Part shown: positions 1 to 12,992 of the stretch, in pieces | How the letters are laid out: each line of letters begins with the position of its first letter | How positions within the stretch are numbered: the stretch's first letter is position 1 | Source: Austropuccinia psidii | Lineage: Eukaryota > Basidiomycota > Pucciniomycetes > Pucciniales > Sphaerophragmiaceae | DNA length: 64,000 bases | Direction of reading: 5' to 3' | Assembly (NCBI GenBank): GCA_023105745.1 | Contig: JALGQZ010000014.1 | Coordinates: 9,853,888-9,917,887, forward strand | Program-made: the position numbers and the translations under genes | Notes under the pieces: model-generated | Told to the model about the DNA's origin: nothing | Database searches by the model: none | What the model saw: the letters and a program-made list of their open reading frames with translations, nothing else

Positions 1-715
1 GGGAGTGGAAGTTATGAAAGTAAGTTCCATCTCCTGGTATGCATCCCTGAGGGGTCTACTTCTTGTAAAACATTACCTTGGCCACGCTGTGAGCATCAAA
101 CGCTTGATTTTATCTTTCAGAACATTTTGGCCAAAATCAAGAAACTCACCACAAGAAGGACAACCCTCCGGCATTTCTTAATTCTTTCTTTACTCTCTTT
201 TTCTCTCAATTCTTTTCATTTTTATTTTTTATTTCATTTTCTTTTACTTGTATCTTTTATTTTTATTTTTTATTTTTATTTTTATTTTTATTTCTTAGTT
301 CGAAAAGGAGTAGTCATCACTCCCATATCACGTTTGGGGAGTCAATTCATTCAATAATCAAAGAGCAAAACACTAGTAATGGTAAAGACCACCTACAGAT
401 AACCCTCATCAAAGCTTCTTCAAGTCAGCCTCGAACTCATCTTCAAGTCAAAATTTCAAATTCAAGACCAAGAGATTTATGGACAATTGCAAGTCAGCAA
501 GGCATTTATGGCAATTGACCAGTAAAGAAGGGGATAAGAAGAAAGACATTAAAGAAGAAATCAAGATCAAGAAGAAAAAACTGCTTCAAATGGCCCAATT
601 GGCCAATTTCATGAATTTATGCACTTTGGCACAAATGGCCATATCAAACCTCAAAACTTCAAAATAGCTCAGTTTTATCATCTTTCATCAAAATATGCTT
701 AATTAGGCATATCGG

Positions 716-1170
716 CAAATTTGCACATTTGCGCACTTTTGCGCAAAAGGCCTGTTTATCTTGTCAAAAGCCTTCAAAAGGCCTTTTTGGCCATTTTCAT
801 CATAATTGTGCATTTGCGCACTTTGCGCATATTTGCGCATTTTGCGCAAAAAATGCGCAAAATGGCCAGAACACCTTAGAGGCCATTTTTCCATCATTTA
901 TCAACCTTTTCATTTTTTCACCAATATATATGCCATTATGGCATATATGCGCATTTTGCGCAAAATGGCCAAAACACCCTATAAGGCCAATTTTTCATCA
1001 TAAATCAAGTTTTTTCAATTTTTTTCACCATTATATGCCATTATGGCATATATGCGCATTTGCGCATTTTGCACATTTTTGCACATTTTGCGCATATTTC
1101 CGCAAATTGGCCAAAATCCCCTTTAATCACAAAATCAAGGATTTTGGCCAGGATTTCTGAAATGGTCCAA
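716..1170. repeat. Palindrome-rich TGCGCA repeat tract with a 103-bp tandem duplication
   Basis: About a dozen copies of the palindrome TGCGCA lie here, often inside TTTGCGCAAA, which is itself self-complementary. Two direct copies of a unit near 103 bp start at 859 and 962; each contains AATGGCC and a near-palindrome ATGCCATTATGGCAT. The tract sits in the 3' internal non-coding part of the element. GC dinucleotides are otherwise rare in this window, so the tract stands out. No protein is encoded; open frames across it are by-products of the repeat. Confidence 0.7.
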
Positions 1171-1549
1171 AACCTCAAGTATTGGCCACTTCATGCCAAC
1201 ACTGTCAAGTTTCAAAATTATGATGAAATCAGGTGTTCTTGGGACATAAACCCAGGTCACCCCCTTTTCAAAAGCCATGAGGACTCAAGAAAATTTTAGT
1301 GAAGACACTCAAGACAAGAATGAACATTATCTTAGAAAAATGAAGGCATTTTGAAGGAAAAGAGGGAATTCAGAATCAAGATGAAGGGGAAGATACCTAC
1401 AAGTGATTAAATGAAGATTTTGTTTGACTATTGATTGAAGAAGAAAGTTTAATGGGATACATTTAAGGAATTGGGGAAAGAACTGTATGGATTGGTTGCA
1501 AGCTCATCAAGACTCACTATACTCATGGTTCTCAGAGCTCACCACTTTC

Positions 1550-1562
1550 AAGAGGGGGATAA
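1550..1562 (+). other. Polypurine tract of the left Gypsy-type element
   Basis: AAGAGGGGGATAA immediately precedes the LTR start TGTCACAG. This is the expected position and composition for the primer of plus-strand DNA synthesis. Confidence 0.65.
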
Positions 1563-2341
1563 TGTCACAGCCAAGGAGGCAGGGGCATTACCAATCATCT
1601 TCAACAATCATTACCTCAGTGGTACCCTTCAAAACCCAATCAGAAACAATCATTATTTCATGGATACCCTTCAAAACCCAATCAGCAAGGGGGTTTCATT
1701 CTACATTCTCTAAATACAGTTTCAGACCTCAATACAGTTTCATACAGGCAAGACCCAGATACAGGATTCACCAAATACAGGCCTTTCATCCTTACAGGCG
1801 CAAATACCTGTATTGACTGTATAACCTGTATTGGATTCACCAATACAGGATTCAATCCCACATCCAACTTCTTCCAGCATACAGGCCAGTATCTCAACAC
1901 TCAAACTCCAAGGCTGGTATTTCTCACATATACCAGCCCCTCTTCATCCGCCTGGGGGTTTTTCCCCCAGTTAATTAAAATATTGGATTTATTATTGAAT
2001 ATTATTTTATTTCTCATTTTAAGAAATATTATTTTATTATTTATTAAGTTAGTCTTTGCCTTCCCTCACCTGTTCAGTAGAGTCCTGGTGGCCATATCCT
2101 TTATTAATCCTTTTCTCTTTTCTGAACAGGTTGAAACAGTGGTACAGGATTATTTGTGGTTGGCTCTTTATTATTGCTTTTGTTTTCCTCTCATATCTCT
2201 TAACTCTTATTATTTTATGACTAGGAAATTATTATCTTACTTCATTACTCTTATCATTTGAGTATCTCATTTTGAGCCCTCCATAAGTAAGTCTGTTCAC
2301 TGAGTGCCAGGCCCTCTTCACTTAGAAGAGCCCCTGTGACA
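1563..2341 (+). repeat. 3' LTR, 779 bp, TGTCACAG...CTGTGACA
   Basis: The LTR has perfect 8-bp inverted ends. The first third carries a tandem repeat (CCTTCAAAACCCAATCAG near 1627 and 1668) and roughly ten copies of ATACAGG or its complement between about 1725 and 1890. No clear TATA box was found. It abuts a diverged LTR of another family at 2342. Confidence 0.65.
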
Positions 2342-3680
2342 GGCTGATCTTGGCCTCATTGGTAAACTAAAACCTTTTTGGAACTTGGTTACCATGTTAC
2401 AACTACAGTAAATCTTAAGAAAATAGCAAATAACCTGCTATTTTCACGTGCCAAGGAGGTAAAGAGCTACTTAGACTCCTGTAACCATGTAAATTCTTAA
2501 TAAATTTCCATGGTTAAACCTCAAAAGAGTAATCAAACCCGTTTTTGGAGGTTTATCCATTGATTTAGCTCATAGCAACCAGTAAAACACCGATATTTGA
2601 TATTCTATGTAGAAATGAGGTAAAAACTTCAAAAATTCATTAAAAACACAATTCTTAATTAATCTCTCTGAAACATTCAGGACCAATGGAGAACTGTATT
2701 ATCTATGGTACAACAAAAAACAATAATTGCTTTACTTGTAAAATTAAAAGTTTTACTTACAGTCTATTTTTGATTATTCTACATGAAACACTGAATCTTC
2801 AAAAATTCCCAGTAATTACAAACTGTGATGAAATTGCCAATAAAATTGATCACTTTGAGAAATAAATGATTATTTTTGAATAAAAGAATGTTTACAGATG
2901 TTACTCCTTTTATTCTTAACCATATTGGGGTTGGTACTCACATAAAAAGCATTAATTAAGTAATTATGATAATCTTACGTGACAACAGAGGATGCAATCA
3001 ATAATCCAAAATGGTTTATTGTTTTCTCACTCACTGGTTTTTCAGTCTGCTCCATGGCATGCCTCTGTGAGCTGTTGTTGACTTAAAATAGGCCTCCTCT
3101 TGCTGTTTTTTCCACATCATCATTTTATTATCCATTTATATCATTGTTATCAACAAGTAAGTATCAGTTAAAAGCTATTCTTAAGTGTTTTAATTCTTTC
3201 AGAATCAATCAAAAAGACGTGAAATCATAGAATCCAACTATATATTGTTTCAATACAGCTCTAAATACATTTTGATCCTTTAAATCCACAATTTTACATC
3301 AAATCTCTCTATCTTATCTTTCAATAAGCTCTTTGGAATATTAGTGAGTGATCTTTAATTATTAAAGATTTTCTCTAAAAAAATAGTTTTCTTCAAGAAT
3401 TATATTTCTAATTATTCTTGCAAAAGATAATTGTATATTAAAACAATTTTATTATTTTAAGAAAAGAAGTTTTATTATTAAAATCTTCTTGTAACTGATT
3501 ATTGTAGACAATTACTGCTCACTGTTAAAATCACTAGTAGTGTTTAACACGTAAAAAAAATAATTCTTTAATTATTTAATTGTGGTTATAATGATATTTT
3601 CTTATTATATTTCATAAGAACAGACAAAGTACTGTTGATTAATAGTAATATTATCATCAGTTTCATAGTCAAATCTTACA
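2342..3680 (+). repeat. Diverged LTR relic related to the 44339/53111 LTRs
   Basis: Several blocks match the LTRs of the Gypsy element at 44339-55278 in the same order: an ACTTCAAAAATTCATTAAAA block near 2627, an ACAA|GTAAGT splice-donor-like site at 3153-3162, and the terminal box TTTCATAGTCAAATCTTACA ending at 3680. The left end is missing because the 1563-2341 LTR abuts it. No coding potential. Confidence 0.5.
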
Positions 3681-5633
3681 TAACCTATGAGTGCTTTAAT
3701 GAAACAGAGATAAATAATTAAAAAGTTTACTTTTAAAGATACATAACAGGATACACTAAATAGGTATATTATTATAAAGGTTTATGTTGTATATCTAGCA
3801 GAGTCAAGAAAAACCTCTTGTTGAATTCCAGAGTTTAAATACTGTTTCAATTCCAACTTCCTCAGTAAATTTAATAATTCATAATGAATAAAATAATAAA
3901 TAACAACATTCTTGTTTACCCCTCTCTTTTAGTTTTAGAACACATCACTGATATACCAGACAGTATATCTTGACTTCACAGAGACGTTGGAGTCTCCCAT
4001 TCTCTTCAACCCTTGCGGTGTGATAAAAACAACAAGACCATCAAATTCCGCAGCTATCATCAACTCATAGACTGAGACATTTTTCCTTTATCCTGAATAT
4101 ATGCACTTTTATGATCAGTGCATATATTCATGTTTTTTAGCTCATATATTTTGAAATATGAATGATAAATAGTTAGAACAAAACAACATTTACCACTTAA
4201 TAGCTGTAGGAATACAGATATGGGCTTTATTTGCCAAGTTATAAACAAGGTTATAACTTACAAGGGCTTAATGAGAAATATTGAAATAGCTGTTGACCAC
4301 TTGGTTATGAACGTGGACCAGAATTAAAAAATGAGTATATATTCAGATTCTCATAGTTCATAAATGAGGAATGATGTAACCATTATCATCATATTAGTGG
4401 TATAACCCATTGAAACCATGGTTTGAAGTTTAAAATAATAAAATTTGACAGAAAAGGTGAGTTACAAGAACAATCATCAAAAATAGAGTTTTAATTATGT
4501 TTCAAAGTGCACTTGAAATATTAGTAAGGAAAGTTCAAGCTATCAGAATTCAATCTCTGAATTGTTGTAGCATGTATACCTCAAAATCTGTTAATGATCA
4601 AAATTTAAGCTTAAAAATGATCACTTATGATCATTCACTGTAATCTTATTTTAAGCTTAACAATTATATGAGTAATAAAACTGGATAATATTAGTATATC
4701 ATTATTAATACTAATGAAATGCACAAATGTTAACCATCTTCCAAGCCTATGATGTCAGCGAACTTAGAGTTACAGTGATAACTCTAAATAATGCTGTAAT
4801 AATGATATAACATGGTTTGATTATTATGTAATCATCAATAAACGTTGAAAGAATTATTAATTACAGTGGCTACCCTCAGAAAGCCTCTATGAGAAGGTTT
4901 ATGGACTCTAGGAAGGAGTATCTTACTATAAATAGAGCTCTTTTTACCTCTGTTTCCCCCTCAGATGCACAAAAAAATAAAACATCAAATCAAAAGGTAA
5001 TATATTTATTCATTATATATAAATCTATTATATTATTAAAGACCAAATATCATACTTGCTATAATCCCCAGCTTTGACATGATTCACTCAATCTTTTGTT
5101 TTTTTTTCAATTCTCTTTAAAATCTTAAATGCCATGTTAAATCAAGAATATTTGTAAATACAATTTAAATAAGTTTTATTTACACCCTTTGGCATAAAAT
5201 CATCCAAAAAATTTATATTTAGTGCTCAAAGTAGGTTATTTTCTTGTTTTATAATAATTTTTCTCTTTATCATTATCTTTAATAATTCTTTCATTGATAT
5301 TAATAGAACTTATATTAAGATATAGCTTGAATATTAGTAATGTTATTTTTATGAATTTTTTATTATTATTAAATAAAAATTTCTTACAAATTTATTATTT
5401 GTTGGTAAAAATAATAAATTTCCATAAATATATTAATTATAAAATCTTGATATATTTATTTTTATTATTTTATTTTATTTATTTGAGTAATATATATATT
5501 TATGCCATAATTATAATATTTATTTATTATTATAATTATCTTTAATATTATTCATTATTTCAATAAGGACATTCCGAGTGCAATAAGTAAATTACTAGTA
5601 ATACTTACTAATTTTCCATAGTCAAACCTTACA
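3681..5633 (+). repeat. LTR of the 28191-30161 family, left boundary uncertain
   Basis: From about 4090 the sequence is collinear with the solo LTR at 28191-30161, including CCTGAATATATGCACTTTT, GAGTTACAAGAA, the TATA region at 4927 and the terminal box ending in CAAACCTTACA at 5633. The first few hundred bases are too diverged for me to fix the start; 3681 is the end of the preceding LTR, not a measured terminus. No target duplication was recognised. Confidence 0.5.
4927..4935 (+). promoter_or_regulatory. LTR TATA box
   Basis: TATAAATAG within ACTATAAATAGAGCTCTTT is nearly identical to the matching site in the 28191 LTR. A splice-donor-like AAAAG|GTAATA lies 70 bp downstream at 4997. Confidence 0.6.
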
Positions 5634-8600
5634 AAAATTTTCCATGAAACAAAAACACTGTCCTAATACAGCTTCCAATCCAGAGAAATAAGGGAACTCA
5701 TGGCTTATTTATATTTTTGAAAAATCCAAAACTATTGGAACATAACAACAAATATGTACTTTTTGCTTAAGTGCTGTGCCATATCAATACTGTCTTAATA
5801 TAGTTTTGCACCATAACTGCTGGTCTTCCAATGAAGTACAAAGGTTATATTATATTCTTTCCTATGGCATAACTCTGTTTATCAACTCTCTCAATTACTA
5901 ACTTTTATGTATCTACTTTTTTGGCTGTGTTTTTTAATTTTGAAATGCCTCTGTTTTAAGCATAATTACTTGTCTACTAAAAACACTCAGAATATTGACA
6001 TTCCCCACAGATTTAATGATATAATATTAAGAAAGTACATAATCTTGAAATATAACCACTTGGATTTTGAGACAACTAATAGTCTACCTGGATTGTGCTC
6101 CAGTTTGTCACCATAAACAGAGCAATATTTTTTGAATATGGCTGAATTTCAAGAGGAAAGATATAATTAGTTTTCAAGGGGACATGCTCATGTGTGGATC
6201 TATGGAATTAGAAGGAGTTTCTTTAGTAAATATATATCAGATTTAAGTAAAAGCTAGAATCCAGATCCCATAAGAAGAAGTGCTCTATAAATCTGAATCA
6301 TTCTAAGACACAGGAATATGTCTTTTCAGATATAAGGGAGCTAAGACACCTCTTTATTATTCATTTTACAGGTCAATTTGGAATAATTAATCATAAGAAA
6401 TATTACTACTTTATTATCACTTCTTCAATTCAAGGCACTATACTTAGAACATGTATCAATTCATATAGCTAAGTACTAGGGTGTCTCAAACTCAAATTCC
6501 CATGTTGAGAGACTTGCTTTTTTCCCTAAAATCAAAAGTTAACTGATAACCCCTTTCTTTTGAATGAAAGCACACTTTCCAAGCTCTAGAAGTTGAAAAA
6601 AAATTGAGAAAAATATTCAGTTTTTTGGGAGAAAAGTAGTAGCTTTTGATCCAGCATTTTGATGTATGAGATGCCCTACTGAGTAGATTTATGTCCATAT
6701 ATTCCTGATATTCATAGCTCATTATTTTCAAACTGAATGGCAGCTATAAGCCCAAGATTATTGAAGTCAAGAAATTAGTTGAGAAAATGAAATCAATGAG
6801 GCTGTATGAAGATGATTTGAAAATTTAAATCTTCATAAGCATGTTGGCCACAGGAAAGAACCTAGTTCTCAACAAAGAGTTCATTCATATAAGCTTCTTT
6901 TTTCTTAAGTATTTTAATTAACTTGTTCAGCTTAATTAATCATTATTTACCAATTCAGAACAAAAAAATATAAAAAATATTAATTAGAGTGTGTATAACT
7001 GAGGTTGGAATGAAGAGGGAATAGATCCTTGATTAACTATAATTAATTGAATGTTAGTGAATTATTAGAGTTTACTTGGAAATAGCGTAAAATACATTCT
7101 TAAACGCTTTGAACAAGAAGAATTTACTGAAAAAATTTGAATTTCGTCAAAAAAAACTTTTTTTTAAATAATAATTTTTTTTGAAGGAAAAGTGAAGAAA
7201 TTTGTGAAATTTAATCAAAAATTCCTATTAAACTTAAGTATATATTAAAGCTTAATATATGATAAATACTTCAAAACCATAAGGTTAAGATTATTTGATA
7301 TTGAAGAGGCTCTTTTTTTAATCAGAAAATAAAATTTGATAAACCTGGAAAATACTATAAACGATATCTAAATCATATGAATAAATTTTAATGATAAAAG
7401 CAGCGTTAAAGTTGCATTTTTCAAAAAACAAATATTTCTATTGAAATTGACAACAATTTATATAAAAAGAAGTTACAAACTTGAAACATCAATGTTTTCA
7501 TTTTTCTTAAAATCTTTATTTTTGTTAAAAAGGTACTTTTGAATATTTCAGAGTATTATTATTTCTTTAATATTCCTATGAGAAACAAATAAATGGAAAT
7601 TTGAAGGAATTGCATTGTCAAATATCTATATTAATAATTAAATAGGGAAAGTACTCCATCTCTCTTCCAAAAAAAATAATTACCTTGTGAATCTAAAAAA
7701 GCGAAAAAATATTTCCTTTTTTAGTAATCCTTGCACTTCATACTGTGAAAATCTTTGTGATTAAAGAAATGAAATCCATCTTTATATCTCTTAATAACAA
7801 AGAAATTTTTTTTAAGGAGTCATTTTTAATATTTCAATATAAAAATAATTGAGAATTGTTCTGAAACATTCATGTATGCTTATTATAAGTAAAAAAAGGC
7901 ACAGTTCTCCATAAGATATATTTTAATTCTTTGTTAAAATAACCAATTATATAAATGAAAGATAACTTTAAAGAATATATTTAATGGAGAATTTTATTTT
8001 AATTTTCATAATTTCTTCAAACAAATACTGCCTTCTTGTTATATACCTTTCAAATTTTGGATATATTTGGGCGTAAATTATCATAACTTCTTATTCTGTA
8101 AGCCTTTTCCAAAGGAAATATCATAGTCATAAACACATGTAAGTAGTCATTTTCCTTATAGTAACAAATGACTGGAACTCCAAAGATTTTTATGATATAA
8201 TCTTTCAAAATAGGAAATACTGAATCTGTCGTAAAAAAAGCTCAATATTTCTTAAAAAGAGGATTCTCAATATTCCTATACATATATATCACAAGAAAAA
8301 GAATCTGAGAAGCTTTTGAATGGCTTCTCAAATCTCTTTCACCCTTATTATTACCCAAGAACATAATTCTGTTTTAATCAAACTTGAAAATAATATACCA
8401 TGAATGCATAAATGTATTGTTATCAGAAAATTGAATTTAAAATAAGAAAAATTACTGCTTGAAACTTCAATTTGGGATAACCAAATCACAACAAAATACG
8501 TTGGAATTAATTTGATCCCAATTCCCTCAAAATTTACTTTTAATATTGAGATGTCTATTGCTTCCTCTTTAATGGACTTTATTTATCTGAGATTTCCAAG

Positions 8601-11394
8601 TTTTCAATGTAATTTTTATTTCAGAGAAGTTTCACAACATATCTTCAGGATAACTTCCCAGAAGTAATAACAATTTGATACTAAAAAAATATAATCTTTC
8701 TTATATCCTGACTTTGAATCCATATTTTTCTACGTTTGAAAATTCCATCATTTCAATTTTAAGATCCCAAATGTTTCAAAATGCTGAAGAATAATTTAAG
8801 ACAAATAGTGCCCATAAAATGTTATGTTTCCTGAAAATAATAATTTAATTCTAAAACATATAGTAATCAAAAAACGAATTCCAATCAAAGATCTTTACTA
8901 AAATAAATCCAATCCATAGAAATTTTCCTTGGAATCCTTCATCTTTATTTATTTTTCATAAATGTAAGCTTAATTATTGACACAAAGTCTTTAAATCAAA
9001 TATTTCATGATTTTTTTGATTTGTATAGCTTCAACATTTTTGCGAAGCTTATATTTATTAACATAACTCCCAATATTTCATTGAATTACAAGATTTATGA
9101 CTTATAGAATCCTTTCTACGGAAAATATCAATTGATCAATCATATTTTTGAATAATAGTAGAGCTTTAATATCATGAAGGTAAGAAATTCCAGAATTTAT
9201 GATTAGAAAAATTCCATTTCGTCATTTTTGTTAGGGTGAATTACGTTTTTTATATATTATTAAAAACAAAAAAAATTCATCAATTGAATTTTGTAATAAT
9301 TAAATATATTATTACTATCTCTAAATAATTGGTATTTGAAATATGTTAATTACAATAAAGAATACTTTTCGCATTTAAGATTTATATTACATTTGGAGGT
9401 GTAAAATAATCCTTTTCAATATACCTTCATGTTAAAATATTTTTTTAAACGATTTTCAGTGGAAATATTGAAATTTAAATTAATTTTGTACTTCAGCTAT
9501 AAAGCTTATGTGTATATAATTTTTGATAAGATATTATTCTAAGTGATATTTTGAGAATTCCTTTAACAATTGAGTGGAATCAAAAATTGATTCTTTGAGA
9601 AGATTTTATTTCTTTTATTTGAAGTATTTAGTATGATGGATAACTCAAATATATATTCACACTGACAGAAAGATCTTATCTACTAGCAGCTCTTCTGAAA
9701 ATGATATGAAGAAAAACCCTCAATATAAAATTTATTCAAAAGATAATCAAGCTCTAGGAATTTCCAATTACCTCTATATTTAGGGAGCCAAAATCTTGGA
9801 AGCTCCTGTTTCCCTTTAAGTCCACTAGGAAAGATCTCAATTAACTATACAAATCTTTCAGCTTTGAAGATACTGTGGAAGTGTGTCAAATTCTCAAAAT
9901 AACTCAACCACCAAGCTAAGAAATAATTCTTTTTAGAAAATACTAATAAACTTAACCTGGATGGGGTTGGAAAGCTAAGAGGATTTTTCATTAAAATAAA
10001 TAAGATGTTTGTAGCTCTTTTTTTAACCAGATTTAATTTTAAAAAAAGAGAAAAAATTAGTAAATTAAACCTGTGTTCTTAAGTATATATTCTTGGTTTT
10101 ATTTTTTTTCCTCATAAAAACTCTTTACTATAGTTTTTACCTGAAATAAAATACACAGGAAATGTTTTATATTCATTCAAAGATTTCGGGTATATATTAT
10201 ATATTCAAATCGGGGACCTGATTACAAAAGAAAAATATGATCTTCTTTCTCTTCAAAGATGGAGTCAATTCAAGGTTTCTTTTGAACAGGAAAGTTCCAT
10301 GCTATTCAATTATTCAGCCAATCCCAGTTCTTTTGCAAAAAGAATTTTTTTACAATATCAAATTTAGCTTGATTTTTAAGTAAATAGCTTTTCAAAATTC
10401 ACGTGTAATAGGAAAATTGAGAGAATCCCTAGGTAAAATGATTTAAGCTCAAAAGTAATTTTCTAAGAAGTAATTGTAAAGCTTTTGTCTCAAAAATGTA
10501 CTTGGTCCCTTGGTGATATCATTAAGGCATATTTTCAGAATTCCAACCTGTTATTTTTCCTTCACTTCGGAATATAATACTGAGGAAATTATGTAGTCCT
10601 TTAGTCATCTTAATGTTATATTGTACAGCTTATCCAGAATGAGTTCTTTCACTCTTCTATTTCTTCAATTCAATTATTTATGTATCCGAAATTTTCATAA
10701 AACAATAAGAATTATTTCCATGATAAGATTTTCTTCAAGTATTGCTTGAAATAATCCCGTCATATAAACGGTTTAATGTTTCTCAACATAATCACAATGG
10801 CTACAAATTTTACCGTAAACATCTTTTTTGGAGATTATAAATGTGTTATTTTTTTCTTTTAGAGCCTTTGATGATTAGATATGAATCAATTTATTCCATA
10901 TTATAAGAGGTGCAAATATGTGGTTATTTTTTATTTTTCTTCAAGATAAATATAATTTTTTAATTTGATAAATTCCCGTCTTGTAATTGAACATTGAAAG
11001 AAAATATAAGAACGGGGTAGAAAATCAAACAAAATTAATAAAGAAACAAGAAGATAGTAAAGAATCAGCTCTTAATCTGAGAGAAATAATAAAATGAAGA
11101 CTTGAACTGAATACTGTTTTTTTCTGAGAATAGGGGGTAGGGAAGAAAAGGATGTATTTCTTGATTTCTTATTGAGGAAAATCCACTCTCATTTTAGCGT
11201 TCTTTTAAAGAATGAATCTTTGAGTTCCTGAATTTCAAATAAAGCTATATTTTTTGGTATTTATTATGGCTATTTTGATTTGAATTGAATAAAATACATA
11301 TACTTTATATAAATGGAAGCTCAAAGAGAATCTGATGAAGACTGAATAATTTGATTTGCATTTATTCTTATGAATAAGCCATATTAAAGCTCAA
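5634..11394. other. AT-rich stretch with no recognisable gene
   Basis: Nearly 6 kb of very AT-rich sequence with only short, low-complexity open frames and no homology I can recognise to the other elements. It ends at the target duplication of the minus-strand Copia element and continues at 17153-18649, so it was one block before that insertion. Ancient, eroded transposon DNA is plausible but not shown. Confidence 0.5.
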
Positions 11395-11399
11395 ATCTT

Positions 11400-11921
11400 T
11401 GTCAAAGAATTCAAACTAGACAATAGTATTTCATTGAGAAAGGTTTCAAGTGTTTTAAGATAATAGGAAACAATCAATTACCTAGATTGTAGATAGCAAG
11501 AGGCTTAAGAATAATAATTTTACAAGACGACAGGACTAAAGTAACAATGCTAAAATATCAACGATAACTAATGTAGAATAGTATGTGAGTTGGTCTTGTT
11601 ATTTTATTATTGAGTTGAGAAGTACTTCACCTAATTCAGCCATGGCACGTTAAAAAAGAATAAAGGAGAGAAGAAAATAAAAGAAAGAAGTAGAAGAAAA
11701 TGTAATAGAAGATAGAATCAAGTGATGAGATGATGAAAGGAGTGGTTGAAGAGACTGGGTTTTTATCTTCAGGAGGTAAGGAAAGTAGAGTGGATTAGGT
11801 GGTCCTGTGGTCGTGCGCATGGATCTGCGCTCGGGCAATTTTGTCAATCATATAGCGTTTTGAGTTTAGGCAAGACTGTCGATTAGGTATGGTTCCGATT
11901 ACAATATTTCAACATTCAACA
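11400..11921 (-). repeat. 3' LTR of the decayed Copia element
   Basis: 522 bp. On the minus strand it starts TGTTGAATGTTGAA and ends CTTTGACA. It matches 16609-17147 throughout, with small indels in the AAAGAAGTAGA-rich part. Confidence 0.85.
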
Positions 11922-11934
11922 TCCCCCCTATCAC
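11922..11934 (-). other. Polypurine tract of the decayed Copia element
   Basis: On the minus strand the sequence reads GGTGATAGGGGGGA directly before the LTR start TGTTGAATG. Position and composition fit the plus-strand primer. Confidence 0.7.
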
Positions 11935-12040
11935 CTAGACTCAAAACGCCCAAGGAGTTGAGGGCACGAGTAAGGACAGGCCGGCTCACTGATTTGGTCA
12001 GAAAATCAGCAAGCATATTGATGGTTGGTGTTTAAATTAA

Positions 12041-12590
12041 CTAGATCATGTTGCACTTGACAGCAACCTTGATGAAGTGAAGTTGAATGTTGACATGTTT
12101 TATTTGCTTGTTGTTCAGATTGCAATCACCCTTGACAACATTGATGCAGCTTTGATTGTCTTCATAGACAGGAATAGGATTATCCAACTGGAGTATATTG
12201 CATTTGCAACACCACTGTCTTAACCACATAAGCTCTGAGGTTAAGTCACAGAGCGCCTTATACTCTGCCTCAGTGGTGGAGAGTGAGACAGAGGGCTGCT
12301 TCCTTGTTTTCCACAGAACAAGGCTTCCCACTACAATGGCAAGTAAACCAGTGAGTGACCTACAAGATAAACAACAGTTTCCCCAGTGAGCGTCAGTGTA
12401 GGAGACAACACCAACATTAATATTCCTTGGGTAAGTAAGGCCCACTTCATGAGTCCCCCTCAAGTATTTCAAAACGTGAAGGAAGGATCTCCAATGAAGT
12501 ATACCTGGTCTTTTGAGATGTTGAGATAAGGTGCTGACTGCAAAGGAGAGATCAGGCCTGGAGGCAGTGCTCAGATAGTTTCTGCCCCTG
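12041..12590 (-). pseudogene. Copia pol remnant: RNase H
   Basis: The frame at 12041-12472 reads VSYTDAHWGNC, LWKTRKQPSVSLSTTEAEYK and VYEDNQSCINV. These are the three RNase H acidic motifs of Copia polymerases, with catalytic Asp, Glu and Asp present. The start of the domain (to about 12590) is in another frame. The end LNNKQIKHVNIQLHFIK matches the usual C-terminal region, but the sequence stops soon after at CNMI, short of the usual end. The enzyme would remove RNA from the RNA-DNA hybrid during element replication. Disabled by frameshifts. Confidence 0.8.
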
Positions 12591-12598
12591 ACTGTGCT

Positions 12599-12967
12599 TC
12601 AAAAATGAACCTTGAGTTTTTCAAACTCTGAAACTTCATCAGGTGAGGCCAGTGACAGGTGTTCATTAGGAACTAAAGGGGTAAAGACTTGGTTACAGTC
12701 ACACATTCCATAAAGTTCTAAGAGAGACTCAGTGAAATGGTGTTGATCAAGGAAGACATAGTAAGGGAAATGAGTAACCTTAATTCCCAGAATTAGGTCG
12801 GCTGGGCCAATATCCTTAATTTCAAATTCCTTAAGCACCTCCTTCTTGAAATTGTCAACCTGCTTTCCAAAGATTGCAATTTCCTCCACGTGGATGTACA
12901 GCAAAATAGGATTTGAAACTCTCTGAAAGAAAACACATGGGTCTAGAATGCATGCGACAAACCCCAT
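12599..12967 (-). pseudogene. Copia pol remnant: reverse transcriptase palm with altered active site
   Basis: The frame carries ILDPCVFF, LYIHVEEIAIF and DIGPADLILGIKV, all landmarks of the Copia reverse transcriptase palm and thumb. The catalytic YVDD box reads HVEE: both Asp codons are Glu at 12881-12886. That substitution should abolish metal binding and polymerase activity. The frame is broken on both sides: its start joins 12993-13703 through a frameshift. Confidence 0.8.
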
Positions 12968-12992
12968 GGTAGTAAGCCATGATTCAAGTCAA

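Larger units (their letters stand above)
1..2341 (+). mobile_element. 3' end of a Ty3/Gypsy-type LTR retrotransposon (cut by window edge)
   Basis: The right end is an LTR bounded by TGTCACAG at 1563 and CTGTGACA ending at 2341, which are perfect 8-bp inverted termini. A purine tract lies directly before it, so this is the 3' LTR and the element runs leftwards out of the window. Positions 1-1562 are therefore the internal 3' non-coding part. An open frame from 1 to 357 gives only low-complexity Phe/Leu-rich protein that I do not recognise. No target duplication can be checked because the other end is missing. Family assignment to Gypsy rests on LTR and tract layout, not on protein. Confidence 0.6.

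Noticed and set aside
127..357. 76-codon frame rich in Phe, Leu and Ser
   Set aside because: It crosses a TTTATTTTTA low-complexity run and shows no known motif. The frame is open from the window edge, so a pol C-terminus cannot be excluded, but nothing supports it.
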